A stretch of 64,000 bases of DNA from Chrysophaeum taylorii (GCA_029834535.1 JAQMWT010000675.1:1-64000); one strand, 5' to 3'; numbered from the stretch's first letter, positions 22,281-33,710 are shown. Translations and numbers: made by a program. Notes: generated from the sequence alone by a model not told the origin.

Positions 22281-24822
22281 GCGTCGCGGCCTTTTGGATG
22301 GCCTCGAAGGTGTCGTGGAGCTTAGCGTTGGCGTTGAGCTCGTCTTCGAGCTCGGCTTTGCGGAGCAAGAGAGTTTTTCTGGCGGTGGTGACGTCGAAAA
22401 AGAGGTCGGGGTCCTTGTCGAAGAGGTCGTCGAGGCGCTCTCTGAGTTCGAGGGGGAAGCGGTCGACGAAGGGGACGAGGAAGAAGCAGTTGAACTTGAC
22501 GGCGACGGATCGGGCGAAATGTTCTCGCCAGGCGGCGGCGATGCGCTTGACGAGGACGGCGACCATGCGGTGGGTCGAGGGTGCGTTTTCCGAGCCGAAT
22601 ATTTCGACGGGGGTGTTTGCGGTTAGCGCGTCGACGAGGTCGTCGTTGGAAAGGTGGTCTTCCGAAGGAGAGGTAGTTAGGAAGTCGCCGGCCTCGCGCC
22701 ATTCGCGGAGGACCTCGGCCTCCTCGTCCTCGCCGTCGACCTGGAGCCTGCCCGAGGCGAGGGCGGGCATGGGGGACATGGCGGTCTTGACGGCGTCGGG
22801 CGGGGAGGCCGAGGCGAGGTCCCAGGTGACGAAGCGGGTCATGGCTTGGAGGTCGTCTTTGCAGCGACGGACGGCCGCGTCGGCGAGAGAGCCCGCGTAG
22901 GAGGCGTATATCGTGGAGACGAGGTCGAGGAAGCGCGCGTCGGCGTCGCGTCGCTCGTCGTTCTGCTGGTCGATCATGAAGGAGAGCACGGGCGGGAGGC
23001 GTCGCATGACGTGCGAGCAGCGGACGGCGAGAGTCTCGAGCTGGGGTTCGAAGCTGCGTTTAGCCTTGTCGACGGCGATGACGCAGGCCGCGCGCACGAA
23101 GTCGGCGCCGTCGTGGGCGTCGCCGACCCCGAGGGCGTTGGCGACCTCGTCCTTGTTGATCTCAGGGAGCGACAAGTGCCTGACGGCGAGCGCGAACTCT
23201 CGCAGGGCTCGTCTGTATTGGGCGCCGCCGTAGAGGGCCGCCGCGGCGTGGCCGACGTCGCGGTCGAGCTGGGCCTGGGAGAGGGTGAGTTCCATGGTCG
23301 TTTTTCTTGGAGGTCGGTTGATGAAGCCTCCCCTCAAGTTCTTTTTTCGTCGATCCTCGTCCAATTCGTCGTCGTTCACCTCCTCGCATCGGTCGTCCAA
23401 TTCGTCGTCGACCTCGATGCGCACGGAATCTGCCGCGGTGAGGACGTCGTCGGGCGCGAGGAAGGCGCCGCCGTTGACGCGCTCGTCGGCGAGGGTTTCG
23501 CCGAACTTTGAGGGCGGCGCGCACACCGATCCCGCGACGGCGGCGGCGAGGGCCCGGCAGAATTTGTCGGCGACGGCGTCGGCAGACCGTCGGAGGCGCG
23601 TCGGCGAGAGCGACTCGAGCTCGTCGGTCGCGCGCCGGAGCGCGGCGACCACCTTGGTGCGCTCGGCCCGGAGGAGCGGCAGCACGCGCGCGACGTTGAG
23701 GCGGTAGGTTTTCTCGACGTGGCGCTCGAGGAAAGCGCGCAGCGCCTGGACGCCGAGCCGCGATTTGACCGAAAAATACGTATCCGAGCCGACGCGCGAG
23801 GCCACCAGCGAGGCGTCCGCCGAGGCGGCCCGTTCGACGGCCGCGCGGAACTCGGCGTCGTCCGCAAAACCCGTCTCTTCGTCCCAGAACCCGCGCTTTT
23901 TGGATGATTCCCCGACGCGGCCCGTCGGAACGCTCGTAAAAAACGGTCCGGCTAATATTCCCGGGTGGAGTTCCCTCAACGCCGTCGCTCTCACAAAGTC
24001 CGCCACGTCCCGTCGCTGCGAGAACTGAAGGAGCTTCGTGTCGAGCTTTGTGTTGACCACGACCGTCCGCGACAAGTTCGGGTCCGCCTGGTGGCACAGC
24101 CGGCGCGCGATCGAGTCCAGCTTCCAGTCCGCCGTGTCGTCGACGCACAGCAGCACGTACTCGCGCGGCGTCGCCTTGGCCAATGCGAGTTCGTAGGCCT
24201 CGGTCGCCGACCGCCGCCATTTTCGCTGCTCGACGCCCCCATCCTCGAGGGGCGCCGGGGACGCGATCAACCCGGGCGTGTCGATCAGCACCAGGTTCGG
24301 GCAGTGCCGGTATTCGACCCTTACCTGAATTTCCCTCGAGTCGAACGCGCGATGGGCGTCGCGCTCGAGCCGTCGATTCTCGGACTCCACAAACCCCCGG
24401 ACCTCCGCGAGCGTCGCGCGCCGCTCCCCGCGCACCCCGGTCCCCTCCCCGCCCTCGAATCGCTCGTCCGACACGTAGCAAACCGGTTCCTCGCACGCCG
24501 CGTTGTACGACATCCTTAAAGCGATGGGCCGTCGCGTCCGCGTCCCCCCACCTACCTCGTTGAACTGAAACCCCATCAGCGCCTCGATCAACGCCGACTT
24601 CCCCGAACTCTGGGCCCCCACCACCACCACCGCCGGCGCGTCGAAGGGCTTGTTGTACGTTCGCGCGAGATTGTGCAGCTCGTTGTACGCTTCGTACAAC
24701 TTTTCCTTTTCGTCAGATCCACCCCGCAGGCCGTACCACCGACGCATCACGTGAGCCTTACTCGTCGCGGCCACCAGCCCCAGCAGCCACCACCGCCGCC
24801 TTCGCCTCCTCCCCTCGACCAT
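22213..24822 (-). CDS. DRP5B: Dynamin-related GTPase, ARC5/DRP5B type (plastid division)
   Basis: From the ATG at 24822 this encodes 869 aa. The region FDAPAVVVVGAQSSGKSAL (G1 at about 69-76), then EALMGFQFNEVGGGTRTRRP (G2 threonine), LVLIDTPGLIA (G3) and VVNTKLDTK (G4) matches ARC5/DRP5B almost motif for motif, including YRHCPNL before G3. Such dynamins constrict dividing plastids from the cytosolic face, so the gene implies a plastid-bearing host. The N-terminus has an Arg run and WWLLGLVAATSKAH, a short hydrophobic segment that could be a targeting signal for a complex plastid. The C-terminus ends in about twelve Gln from a (CAA)n tract. An upstream in-frame GTG at 24903 is ignored. Confidence 0.9.
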
Positions 24823-27548
24823 GGCGATTCGACCACCGAAAAATGAATAACCCTTTTTCAATGGCAGCTGGAACTTCACAATTTTGAACGGTCTCTGACT
24901 CACCGCCTCAACTTCAACCTTTTACCCCCAGTCTACTTCAACCTACTGGGACGGGGATCTTTTTTTTTTTTTTATGAGAGAGACCCAGACCGACCTTTCT
25001 TTATATTGTATGAGAAGGACGCCGCGCGATCGCCTTCCTCCTCCTCCTCATCATCATCATCATCATCATCATCATCGTCACCGCGGGTGGTGGTGGCCGT
25101 GGGGTGCGCCTGCCTCCTTGGAGATCAATTCTTTTCGACGGAACTCCTTGGTCGTCTTCTTCGCGGATTTCAAAAACTGGTACCAACGGATACTTTTATC
25201 CGGAAACTTGCTCCGGGTACCCGCGATCCCAGCCCAAACGTCACTGCCGAAACCTTCCTTTCACTTGACCTCCGAAGAAGAAGCAGCGAAGAACAAAAAC
25301 ACAAACAAACCCTCTCAGGAATGGAACTAACTACTAAACCCCTAGGCTAGAGATCGCGATTTTCAAACCTATCAAGAGAACTGCCAACAGAACATCATCC
25401 TCCTCTTCCCTACCCCCCTCGTCTGAACGCGCCTGGTGATCCCTCGCGCCACGGCACTACATTCCCCATGCATTGGGCTGGCCTCTGGTTAGTTAGATTG
25501 TTTGTACGATTTTTTGTAACTCCCAGACTCTGAGAGCTATATCTACGAGACCGCCGCGGGTTCGAGGCATCGCAGCTGCCCTCGTTCTCCGCTTCTCCAC
25601 TCTGCGTCGTCATTTCGTAGATGTCGAGTGTCTCGTGTTTGACGTGAGACCAACGCGCCATCGCTCCCGGTCGTTTTTATGTGACTTCCTCCGGAGCGAT
25701 GGATGTCTTCTGTCGTTTACACACACTTCACATGGTTAGTGCCCGTCTCTCTCTTTCTCCGCGTTTAAATTTCTGGAAAAAAATCGACGAAAAGGAGGAC
25801 CCGCGCTGGTCATAGGACGACCGACCTATGTTGTCAGCAGACTGGGTGTTGCCAACCAAAATAATATTAAGTCAACGACGGCGGAGGCGCAAACAAGATT
25901 GCAGGGTGGACGCAGCGAGGTGGGGGCGGGAGAAGGAGATGATGAAAGAGGCCATAGATTTTTTTTTTTTTTTTTACGCGACTTGGTTTCCTAGGAAGGT
26001 GACGTCCTCCGGAGGACCTGCAGCGGTTTTTAAAGGGGCCTGTCGGCTTCTCTCCTGATTTCCCACCCATTTCGCTTCCGCTATTTACACGGCTTACTGC
26101 TACAGAATACAGGACCTACGCTGGTTGGATGGTGGGTAGGAAGCGTGCCGTTGCGCTTCTCTAAAGACACCGTTTCGAGAGGCACACACAAACCCTGGGC
26201 AGCAAAAATGTGACAACCAAACCGGAGGTTGCGCGCGCTGCGAAAGTCATCGTCACCTGATAATTTCGCGGCATGTGCCCGAGAACATCACCTCTTATAA
26301 GCGAACGGCACCGGAGAGCGGCTTGAGTGCCGAGGAAGGAGGCCAAACGGACGGAGGATGAGCCCTGCAAGGGAACCTGCGCGGACATACGAAAACGCGA
26401 AGACGTGGGCGACGTCGAGCTGCAGCCGAAGGCGACAAGGCCCAGGCGGTGGCGATCCGGTCCCGAGCTGTTGCAGTACTGTCGTGTTGACACGTCGAAA
26501 GCGTCGCATTTAAGGACTCCGGCAGCGGCCGCAAAGCAAGGCTACGACTGTGCTGCTGCCTTCCCCTGGTTGTTCCGTCCAGAACCGAGCTCGTAGTCCC
26601 AACAACCAACAATACACTCACGTACTGCTGCGCGGCGTTGTGCCCCGCGGTGTTTGCGACACGGCGTGCGCGAATGGCCTTATGATGGTCAGCGTTGTGC
26701 TGCTGAGCTCGTCGATTGTGTCGCAGGCGGCAACACGGTCGCTGAATGCGTTCGAATATGTGCGGCGAGATCATATATGCTATGCCGCGCGACGATGTGC
26801 CACCGATCAATGCTGAGGAGGAGGAGGACAGCCACGGGCTTTTCTTGGAACTGATGCGAGATCTCGCACTTTCGGTCGGCAATTAATGGCCATAAGAAAG
26901 AAGGCGCGCGCATGCGAGGCGCCGGAAAAGGCGCGCGCGTGCGCGTTTAGGAGCAATACCACCTGCAACGATTTCCCCGAGCTTGCTTCCGAGGTGAGGT
27001 GAGGCAGGCGCGGGATGGGAGGGGGGCACGATTTTCGCTGGCGCTCCTCGAGCGAGGTGATTAATCAAGAGGCAGGCCCGATGCATCATGGGGCGTATAG
27101 CCTTCTTGCCCGTAGCCCGCGGGATCAGAATGAGTCTCAAGGCTCTTTTTGGACCGACCTCTGCTGACCACACCTCGATTCTAAACAGGAGAAGCAGGAC
27201 CCACTTCGATAAGCAACGATTGTTTTTGTGCGCCACTTTCACTAATAAAAGAAAAGAGCTCACCAAAAACGAACGAACGAACGAACGAAATTAAAAAAAA
27301 TACAACAATCACGAGGGAGAAAGGCTGGCACGTGTATTGGATGATGGGCGCGGGAAAAAAAAAAAATGAGAAAATACGGATTCACGCCACGCAGTATAGA
27401 TAGAAAAATATCATAGGTCGCCGCACGCGCATCGCATTGAGATGACTACAGAATCGCAGAACTCCGACAAGCAAGCCCGCACGCAAGCAAGCGTGGAGAT
27501 GGATAGAAGATGCACAGGGATAGTTGTGGTAGTTGTTCGGGAGCGACT
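24823..27548. other. Long intergenic region, no supported gene
   Basis: Holds simple repeats: T runs at about 24960 and 25960, and a cat/tca run at about 25050-25076. Short frames such as 26550-26816 (plus) or 26295-26882 (minus) have no domain, and start or stop arbitrarily. The first 150 bp may be a promoter for the dynamin gene. Confidence 0.4.
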
Positions 27549-28175
27549 TCAATGGAGGGCCATAAGGTTTCCGACGGAGTTAGAGGCCGTAACGGAGGTC
27601 GGAGAGGTGGAGAGGAGATGGAGGTCGTGGAAGGAGGCCGCCTTGCGGCGGCGGAGGGGTTCGTCTTCGTCCTCCTCGATGACGGTCGGAAGAGAGGAGG
27701 TGAGCGCGAAAGCGCCGTAGGTCGTGCGGGCGAGGTCGCAGGAGACGAGATTTCGCGGGAGCTCGTTCTTGATCGCCGCGCAGCAGGGCGAGATGAGCGG
27801 GGCGGTGCCGTGCTCCTGGACACGGCGGATACGTTCTGCCTCGGCTCGGGAATCGACCGCGGAGCGGCGGCCGAGGGCGGACGGGAAGGTGCCAACGGCG
27901 AAGGCACCGGTCGGTTCCGGGATGAGGCACTGGACCATGTTCCGCGGGAGGTCGTCCTTGATCGCGGCGAAGCACGGGGACCGCTGGGGTCGCGTGCCGT
28001 TGAGCGCGACGCGGCGCGCCCGCTCTGACTCGGAGGCCGCGACGACCAGGGATCGCCGGGGGCAGGGCGCCGGGAAGGTCCCCACGGCGAAGACCCCGAC
28101 AACCTCTGCCTCGAGGCACTGGACGAGGTTTTTTGGGAGATCGGCCCTCACGGCGGCGAAGAGCGAGAGCTCCAT
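27549..28175 (-). CDS. Protein of three 63-residue repeats, unknown function
   Basis: This 208-aa frame from ATG 28175 contains three tandem repeats with an exact 63-residue period. The motif [LC]-[FC]-A-A-[VI]-[RK]-x-[DE]-L-P-[KR]-N-[LM]-V-x-C starts at residues 5, 68 and 131. Each copy continues to GxFA[VL] and, in the first two, RRS-x-V...[ES]xER-x-RRV...GTxP that leads into the next copy. Two conserved Cys per repeat might bind metal or form disulfides, but no signal peptide is present. The tail (residues 160-208) is acidic, then Ser-rich. It lies 83 bp downstream of the sorting nexin on the same strand. I know no named family with this motif. Confidence 0.7.
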   Translation of the reverse strand: MELSLFAAVRADLPKNLVQCLEAEVVGVFAVGTFPAPCPRRSLVVAASESERARRVALNGTRPQRSPCFAAIKDDLPRNMVQCLIPEPTGAFAVGTFPSALGRRSAVDSRAEAERIRRVQEHGTAPLISPCCAAIKNELPRNLVSCDLARTTYGAFALTSSLPTVIEEDEDEPLRRRKAASFHDLHLLSTSPTSVTASNSVGNLMALH

Positions 28176-28258
28176 CTAGCGTTTTTTATGATGAGCACGA
28201 CCGCATGATTGATCGGTCCGCTTGAAGTTGAGTTGAAGTGTCACGATTTTTTTTTTAT

Positions 28259-29587
28259 TCATTCCTCGGGGGGGGGTGGAGAGAGGGTGGCGAGGTGTGC
28301 TTTGTCGAAGTCGAGGCGGGCTTGCTCGCCCTGGAGATAGGCGAGGTAGGCCTCGGCTTGCTTGGCGGGCCATTCGGCTTGGAGGGAGACGAGGCCCTTC
28401 TCGAGTCTGGCGTTGACGTCGGCGTACTTGGCCTTGAGGCGGGTGACGAGGTCCCGGGCCTTGTCGACGTCACTCTGCGCGGAGCCGAGGGCCGCGGCCG
28501 TCTTTGCGACGCCCGAGGCCGCCTTGAAGCTAAGGGCGGATATCATGTTCTTGGCCTTTTTAGCGGCCTCCTCGGACTTGTCTTCTCGTAGGTCCTTCGC
28601 GGTTTGCGAGTGTCTCTCGGCCGACTTTACGCGTTCGAGTCTCTTCTCGTTCGACGAGGCGTGCTTGGTGAGGTTATCGGTGGCGGCGTGAAGCGAGCGC
28701 CGCACCTTTTCGCGGCCGGATATCGCCTCCTCGAGGGCGTGGAGGAAGCCGACCATGTCTCGGAGATAGGGCAACGCCTTCGCGGGCCCGAACGACGACA
28801 CTCCAGCTTGCTGCTGGACCGGCTTTTCGATGACCTTTGCAGCAGCCGCGAGGCGGAGGCCGAGGGCCTTTGCGTCGGCCGCCGCGGCCGCCGTGCACGC
28901 CGTCATCGTCTTTTCGGTACTTCTTAATTGGTCTCGCGTCCACCGTAGAGCCGCGCGCACGTCGTCGGTGCTCATCGCTGCCCCCCGAACATCCTCGGCG
29001 GGGAACTCCTCGGCGGGAGTTCCGGTAACTTTGAGGAAGAGGGCGTTCATCTGCACGTGGAGCGGGGGCGGAGCACCGTCGGCGACGAAGTCTCTCTGCG
29101 CCGAAGCGAATTCCGACGGCGGCGACAGCACGAAGCACTTCAACACCACCGCCTCCCGCAGAATCGGGTGCTCGAGGCACCGCGACACGAACCTTTCGAG
29201 AATGCCGGCATCCCCGGCGGCGGCCTCGGCCGTAATAGGAGGCACGATCATCCCCGGGTATTCGGCGATCAGCGCAGCCCGCAGCCACATGAATTCGTGC
29301 AGAGTCCGCTTCAGGCCGCCTCCCGAGATCTGCATCTCCTCGCCGCACCCCTCGTACCGCGCGGCCGTGCTTAGCGTGAAGCTCCACGTCTTCACGAGTT
29401 CCTCTGGCGCGCTCGGCAGGCTCAGGTACATTTCCTTCTCGCCAGCGCTCAGACCCACCGACAGCACGCTCACGCTCGAGTAGTCGCGTATGCTGATGCT
29501 CCCCTCCAGCTTACGCACGGCCGCGGCCAACGCGGGCGACGCCGGGGTTATTGCCACGGACACGCTGTTGGGCGCCTTGAACGGCAT
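28259..29587 (-). CDS. Sorting nexin with PX and BAR-like domains
   Basis: Starting at the ATG at 29587 (MPFKAPNSV), the product has 442 aa. Residues about 85-165 read as a PX domain: LHEFMWLRAALIAEYPGMIV followed by PPI, then the typical RFVSRCLEHPILREA and the FL(S)PP-like FVLSPPSEF. The remainder is a long Ala/Lys/Glu-rich coiled coil typical of a sorting-nexin BAR domain. Such proteins bind phosphoinositides on endosomes and tubulate membrane for retromer-type sorting. The frame extends upstream to 29791, but that extension is unlike the family. The subfamily (SNX1/2, SNX4 or similar) is not resolved. Confidence 0.8.
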   Translation of the reverse strand: MPFKAPNSVSVAITPASPALAAAVRKLEGSISIRDYSSVSVLSVGLSAGEKEMYLSLPSAPEELVKTWSFTLSTAARYEGCGEEMQISGGGLKRTLHEFMWLRAALIAEYPGMIVPPITAEAAAGDAGILERFVSRCLEHPILREAVVLKCFVLSPPSEFASAQRDFVADGAPPPLHVQMNALFLKVTGTPAEEFPAEDVRGAAMSTDDVRAALRWTRDQLRSTEKTMTACTAAAAADAKALGLRLAAAAKVIEKPVQQQAGVSSFGPAKALPYLRDMVGFLHALEEAISGREKVRRSLHAATDNLTKHASSNEKRLERVKSAERHSQTAKDLREDKSEEAAKKAKNMISALSFKAASGVAKTAAALGSAQSDVDKARDLVTRLKAKYADVNARLEKGLVSLQAEWPAKQAEAYLAYLQGEQARLDFDKAHLATLSPPPPEE

Positions 29588-30118
29588 CGCCGAATGACAA
29601 TTACCCCTGCCTTCGAAACACCTTACCCTGATTTGTAATACAAGTTTGAACGACTTTTTTTCACCGCTACAATAAATGAATAACAAGCGTCTTGCGTCTT
29701 GGGGGGGCGTCGAAAGGAAAAGGAAGGAAGCAACGAGGCTCCTAGTTGTACAGCCCTCGTCGCATAGCGAAGGGCATGACAACCACAACAACGCAAGGCT
29801 TGGTTGCTGGAAACTTGTTCGTCCAAGTTACGAGTGCTGTCGCATAGCTGAGGTCATGACAATTGTGCCCGCAAAGATGGATATGCTGCGACCTCGCACC
29901 GACGCAGCAGCATTGGCCAAGACGTCTCTTCCGCACGTTCACCATCGCCACCCAGCGCGGCCATATGCCCGCGCGCTCGTCATTATCGACGGCAGCTCCG
30001 CGCGTCGCGCGCGCCGAGAGCCGATCCTTCTTTTCCGTCCCATTCCTCTTGATTGCAACGTTCTTGCTGTTGTTGTTGTTGTTGTTGTTGGAAGACTGTG
30101 TTCTGGCAGAGATGCACA
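29588..30118. other. Intergenic spacer with a diverged duplication
   Basis: Phrases tcgcatagcgaagggcatgacaa (about 29759) and tcgcatagctgaggtcatgacaa (about 29841) are diverged repeats about 82 bp apart. A (GTT)n run lies at about 30066-30089. No gene is supported. Confidence 0.35.
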
Positions 30119-31654
30119 TCAAGAGAGGTCCGCCGGGGTGCGTTTGTAGCCGAAAAGCCCCGGGATTGTGGAGAGGAGACGTCGGAAGAGAAGGGCCGCG
30201 ACGCGCGTCGCCGCGAATCCACCGGTGCGGAGGGTTGCGACGAACAAGGCGTCGTAGACGATCGCGGGAACGGGCGTGGCAAAGTCGACCGGTGGCTTCG
30301 CGAGATCTCCGGCATATACGATCGTCTTGTCGAGGAAGGGCTCGATGCCAAAATGGTTTCCGAGGGTGCCCCGGCCGCTCGAGTCGCCGGGGGGGTGAGC
30401 CCCCCAGGTGCCCCCGCGGCACATAGCAGGATATCCGAAGACTGACCACGTGTTTTGTGCGACGGTGCCATAGTTCAACGCTTCGAGCACGTCGGCGGGG
30501 TCCCCGGAGACTTGGGGCGCGAGGACGGTGCAGGTGAGCGACCCTTTGACCTTCGAATTCACAAAGGCGACGGGGTCCTCGACGTCGACGACTGCGAGAA
30601 AGGGCCCGAACACCTCGTGCTGGAGAGCGTAGTCGTCTTCTTCATGAAGAATCTCCACGAGGGCGACGGCGTCGTCGTCGTCCGCGCGCTCGACGCCGTA
30701 ACGGCGAAGAAAATCGTCCCGTCTTTCCCGGGCCCCCGGGTAGTAGGCTTTTGCGTCCGGGATGGCTGTGAGACTGGCCCTGATCTCGGCGATAAACTCG
30801 TCGCGTTGCCCCCAGCCTCGCGTCATCACGAGGACCTGAGGCGAGATGCAGTTCGCTCCGCCGTTGGCTTTTTTTGCCGCCACCAGCATGCGCGCCGCGG
30901 TTTGGAGCTCCTTGGACGTCCAAGCCCCCGGCAGCGCGATCCACGGGGTCACGCATCCAAGTTCCCCCGACACGGTCGTTCCGGGTCCAACGGATTTTTT
31001 TACCGCCGCGAAAGTAGCCTCCGAGCCCGTCAAGTGCACGTGGCCTACGCGCGGATCTGCCAGAACCTTCCGGTCGAAGTCCTCGTCGAGGACCTGGTCG
31101 AGGACATCGAGTTCGATCAAGGGGGCGAACATTTTTTTGTAGGGCTCCATCAACCACGGCCGGAGCGGGTGGTGCTTGATCAGGACGCACTCGCCGTTTA
31201 CGAAGATTCTGTTAAGCGCGTCGACCGCGGTCAAAAAGTTCTGGTTCCCCGCGCCGAGCACTACGCACACCTTACCCGGACCCGCCCCTTCGGCGAACGG
31301 GGTAGCATCTCCTTGGCCCCTCACGACCTCGAACGTCACGCCCTTGAGGCCAGGGAGCCACGTCTCCATCTCGCCACCCTCCGCCGCCCGGACGACCGTC
31401 TCTACGAAGGTTTGGATCGTGCTGCCCATGTAGTACCGCGCCTGCGACGCGTAATCAATGGCTTTCGAGCTCTGGTCCTCGTCATTAAAGTGCGTCTCGA
31501 GAGCGACGTGCGAATCGAGCCACCCCTTGTCCCACTCCTCGTGCTTCAAGCTTTCCAACAAGGCCTTGGCAGCCGGGACCCTTTCCTCCTTGTTGGCGGC
31601 CCACGACAAGCTCCGCGCGGCAAGCCGACCGACCTTTCCTTCGACATGCACCAT
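30119..31654 (-). CDS. Aldehyde dehydrogenase superfamily protein
   Basis: From ATG 31654 the product has 511 aa, the usual ALDH length. The Rossmann region includes GKVCVVLGAGNQNFLTAVDA and a substrate-side loop (VGHVHLTGSEATFAAV, equivalent to the FTGSTxVG motif). The catalytic Glu lies in SGELGCVTPWI and the nucleophile Cys in NGGANCISPQVLV, followed by the E-x-F-GP motif HEVFGPFLAVV. It is divergent from classical ALDHs (GELGC instead of ELGGK), so acyl-CoA-reductase-like or other specificity is possible. A TTG-initiated extension to 31711 is ignored. The C-terminal half contains a hydrophobic stretch (TRVAALLFRRLLSTIPGLFG) that may anchor it to a membrane. Confidence 0.85.
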   Translation of the reverse strand: MVHVEGKVGRLAARSLSWAANKEERVPAAKALLESLKHEEWDKGWLDSHVALETHFNDEDQSSKAIDYASQARYYMGSTIQTFVETVVRAAEGGEMETWLPGLKGVTFEVVRGQGDATPFAEGAGPGKVCVVLGAGNQNFLTAVDALNRIFVNGECVLIKHHPLRPWLMEPYKKMFAPLIELDVLDQVLDEDFDRKVLADPRVGHVHLTGSEATFAAVKKSVGPGTTVSGELGCVTPWIALPGAWTSKELQTAARMLVAAKKANGGANCISPQVLVMTRGWGQRDEFIAEIRASLTAIPDAKAYYPGARERRDDFLRRYGVERADDDDAVALVEILHEEDDYALQHEVFGPFLAVVDVEDPVAFVNSKVKGSLTCTVLAPQVSGDPADVLEALNYGTVAQNTWSVFGYPAMCRGGTWGAHPPGDSSGRGTLGNHFGIEPFLDKTIVYAGDLAKPPVDFATPVPAIVYDALFVATLRTGGFAATRVAALLFRRLLSTIPGLFGYKRTPADLS

Positions 31655-32229
31655 TCCAGACACCGGCGCGAACAGCGAACCACGCAAGTACCTTAATAGA
31701 AGGAAGAACAACCGGAACCCGACACGTCAGCAGCAGCAGGACCGAAGACTTGTAATAGATTTCTTCTCCACCAACTGTATTAACTAATCGAACTGTAGTA
31801 GTAGTAGTAGTACCGTCATTATTGGCTGGAGAGCAGGTGGCCCTTCCAACGCCCCGAAAAATTATTATTATGATCTCCCAGAAAAATATCAAACCCAACA
31901 AACCAAACGAAATTTTTCGACGGTAGAAAATCTATCCCAACGAATAATAAATAATAACCAGGCGAACAGGCTCTCGGCCAATGAGACGGTAGTGTAGCGG
32001 TGCCGGGGCAACACGACAACTAATAACTCCACTCCAAGAGTTCACATAATTTTGTCCCGAGCTCGTTGAGGCGGGTACCTCATATGGACGAGGGTGGAAC
32101 CATCACCGCGTCTGGCGCCGGGCAACGTCGATCGGTCCAAGTTTTGTTTGAGCAGTCGCCGCAGCTGTGCTAGTCGGGGAGACGGACGAGGTCAACCTGG
32201 CCACAAAGTCGCTGGAGAACCTGCCCATG
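31655..32229. other. Intergenic spacer
   Basis: Contains a (GTA)n run near 31796-31813 and an AT-rich core at 31855-31950. No gene is supported. Confidence 0.35.
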
Positions 32230-32432
32230 ACACGTCCGCGGCCTGCGACGCTCTTGCACGACCTCGCACAAGACCGCGGTCCGCAGTGGCGGTCCGCCAT
32301 CAACAAGTCCTCGTCCCTCGCCTCTGCCCCAACTGCGTGATTTTCCTCCGTGATACCGGACCGGCTCGTGCCGGTCCGGCCTGGCTCCCATGCTCGGGAG
32401 AGGTCTGAAGTTAGTTAGTTAGTTAGTTAGTT
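32230..32432 (+). repeat. Dispersed repeat family, copy B with (TTAG)n tail
   Basis: Matches copy A (2724-2921) in inverted orientation. Near the end, ccggaccgg-ctcgtg-ccggtccgg forms a perfect 9-bp-arm hairpin, followed by ctccc-atgctc-gggag, then aggtctgaa and about six TTAG units. Tail and hairpins suggest a retroposon 3' end. Confidence 0.6.
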
Positions 32433-32448
32433 CGTTCGAATCCTGCCC

Positions 32449-32743
32449 ATGGATACGGTGGAGGAGTCCAAGGCCAAGCTCGAGCAAGCCCAGAGCATCA
32501 TCCCCAAGCTGCAGTTCGGGCGCGAGGTCAACCTCCGAAGAGGATGGCATCGTTTGGGTACGAATCGGACGGGCATAGTTCGACCACGCTGCTGGACCTC
32601 GAGCCAAGTGCAAAGCTTAGGGGGCTGCCCGCGCCCAGGAGGACGAGGCCAAGCGCCAGTGCGCCCAGAAGTGCGCCAAGCAGGATGCCACCTACGCGGA
32701 GCTCCTTGCCGCCGGCACACGATGCATGGACGGCTGCATCTAA
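32449..32743 (+). pseudogene. Coding remnant with paired CxxxC motifs
   Basis: A plus-strand frame starts MDTVEESKAKLEQAQSIIPK at 32449 and fades. In another frame about 32621-32743 reads AQEDEAKRQCAQKCAKQD and ends CMDGCI before TAA. The two CxxxC pairs hint at a small twin-Cys protein, but the frames do not join cleanly. It begins right after the repeat tail. The family is unknown. Confidence 0.25.
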
Positions 32744-33246
32744 AAGGATCTTCGCGGCGGCGATGACGAGCCATCTCGACGTTCGCCCGCGAGTACCACC
32801 CGGCTCCCCGACGCCCACCAGTTGACATTGCGACGCGGCTCCTTTTTGATCCGGCGGCGACTCTAGGACTATTTAGAGCTTCCCACATGCCGAGTTATAA
32901 CTATACTTCTGGTGTCGTTGGGGCCCTTCCTGTCGTCGAGCCGAGTCGAAACGCGGCTATAGCTCGGAGGAGTCCTACGGGCATGGTCAGCGGTGTCCTT
33001 GGTCGTGTCGGCGACCTAGGGCGTTGCTTATATGTGGTGGCCCGCCTGTTCTCATCGGGGAAGAAAAAATCGGAACCATTGATGTTGACCCACTACATGG
33101 CGCAGGCTTATTCCAACGCCGAAACGTCCGAAACGCCCGGGTTCAAAATCGCACGGTGGCCAGACGAGGGGCGCGAGAAGGAGAGTCGACGGAGGGTGAT
33201 CATCGGGTCTCAGGACAAATCGCGGGTGATCCGACCGCGGAACTCG

Positions 33247-33710
33247 TCAATTTTCGGCACCTCCAGGATGCCTGCCTGCCTGCCTGCCTCCTTGGGATCG
33301 ACTCGGACTGCCATCGTAGTACGCAGCCCGTCTCCACGCCCGCGGAAGATCTACCTCGTCCGTCTCGCCGACTGGCGGCCGCGAGTGCATAGCGAGCTTG
33401 GACGACTGGGATCGTGTCTGCTCGATCCCGACCTTGCTGAGGAGTTCTCGCAATCGTAGGGGATAATCCAGCGCGCGCGCGTGGGAATAAAAAAAACCGC
33501 TGTCGTCAAGTCTGAGGACGCGCAGCCAGACCTCGGCGAGAACCTTGAGCTTGTCGGCGGCGGCGGTGTTCAGGGCGTGCCCTTCTCTTCTCGAAGACGC
33601 TCGTTATTGCAGGCCTCGAGGAAAAACTTCATCTCGTGCGAGTGGAAAAGAAGCCGCCCGGCGTCTTGGAAGTACGGCCGTGATGACCTTGTGCTTGCGG
33701 CTAGCGACAT
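33247..33710 (-). pseudogene. Unrecognised minus-strand coding remnant
   Basis: Protein-like minus-strand segments in changing frames include FHSHEMKFFLEACNNERLRE (about 33660-33600) and ADKLKVLAEVWLRVL with MRELLSKVGIEQ (about 33565-33420). They look like helical protein interrupted by indels or unmodelled short introns. No family was recognised. The plus-strand frame 32887-33459 is considered spurious. Confidence 0.25.

Noticed and set aside
23162-24496. 444-aa minus-strand frame inside the dynamin gene
   Set aside because: Same-strand alternative frame; Arg/Gly/Ala-rich with no motif, whereas the dynamin frame has G1-G4.
25045-25080. Simple repeats considered as a CRISPR-like array
   Set aside because: They are cat/tca microsatellites without spacers; no CRISPR array is seen anywhere in this eukaryotic DNA.
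30455-31696. 413-aa plus-strand frame
   Set aside because: Antisense to the aldehyde-dehydrogenase-like gene; no domain.
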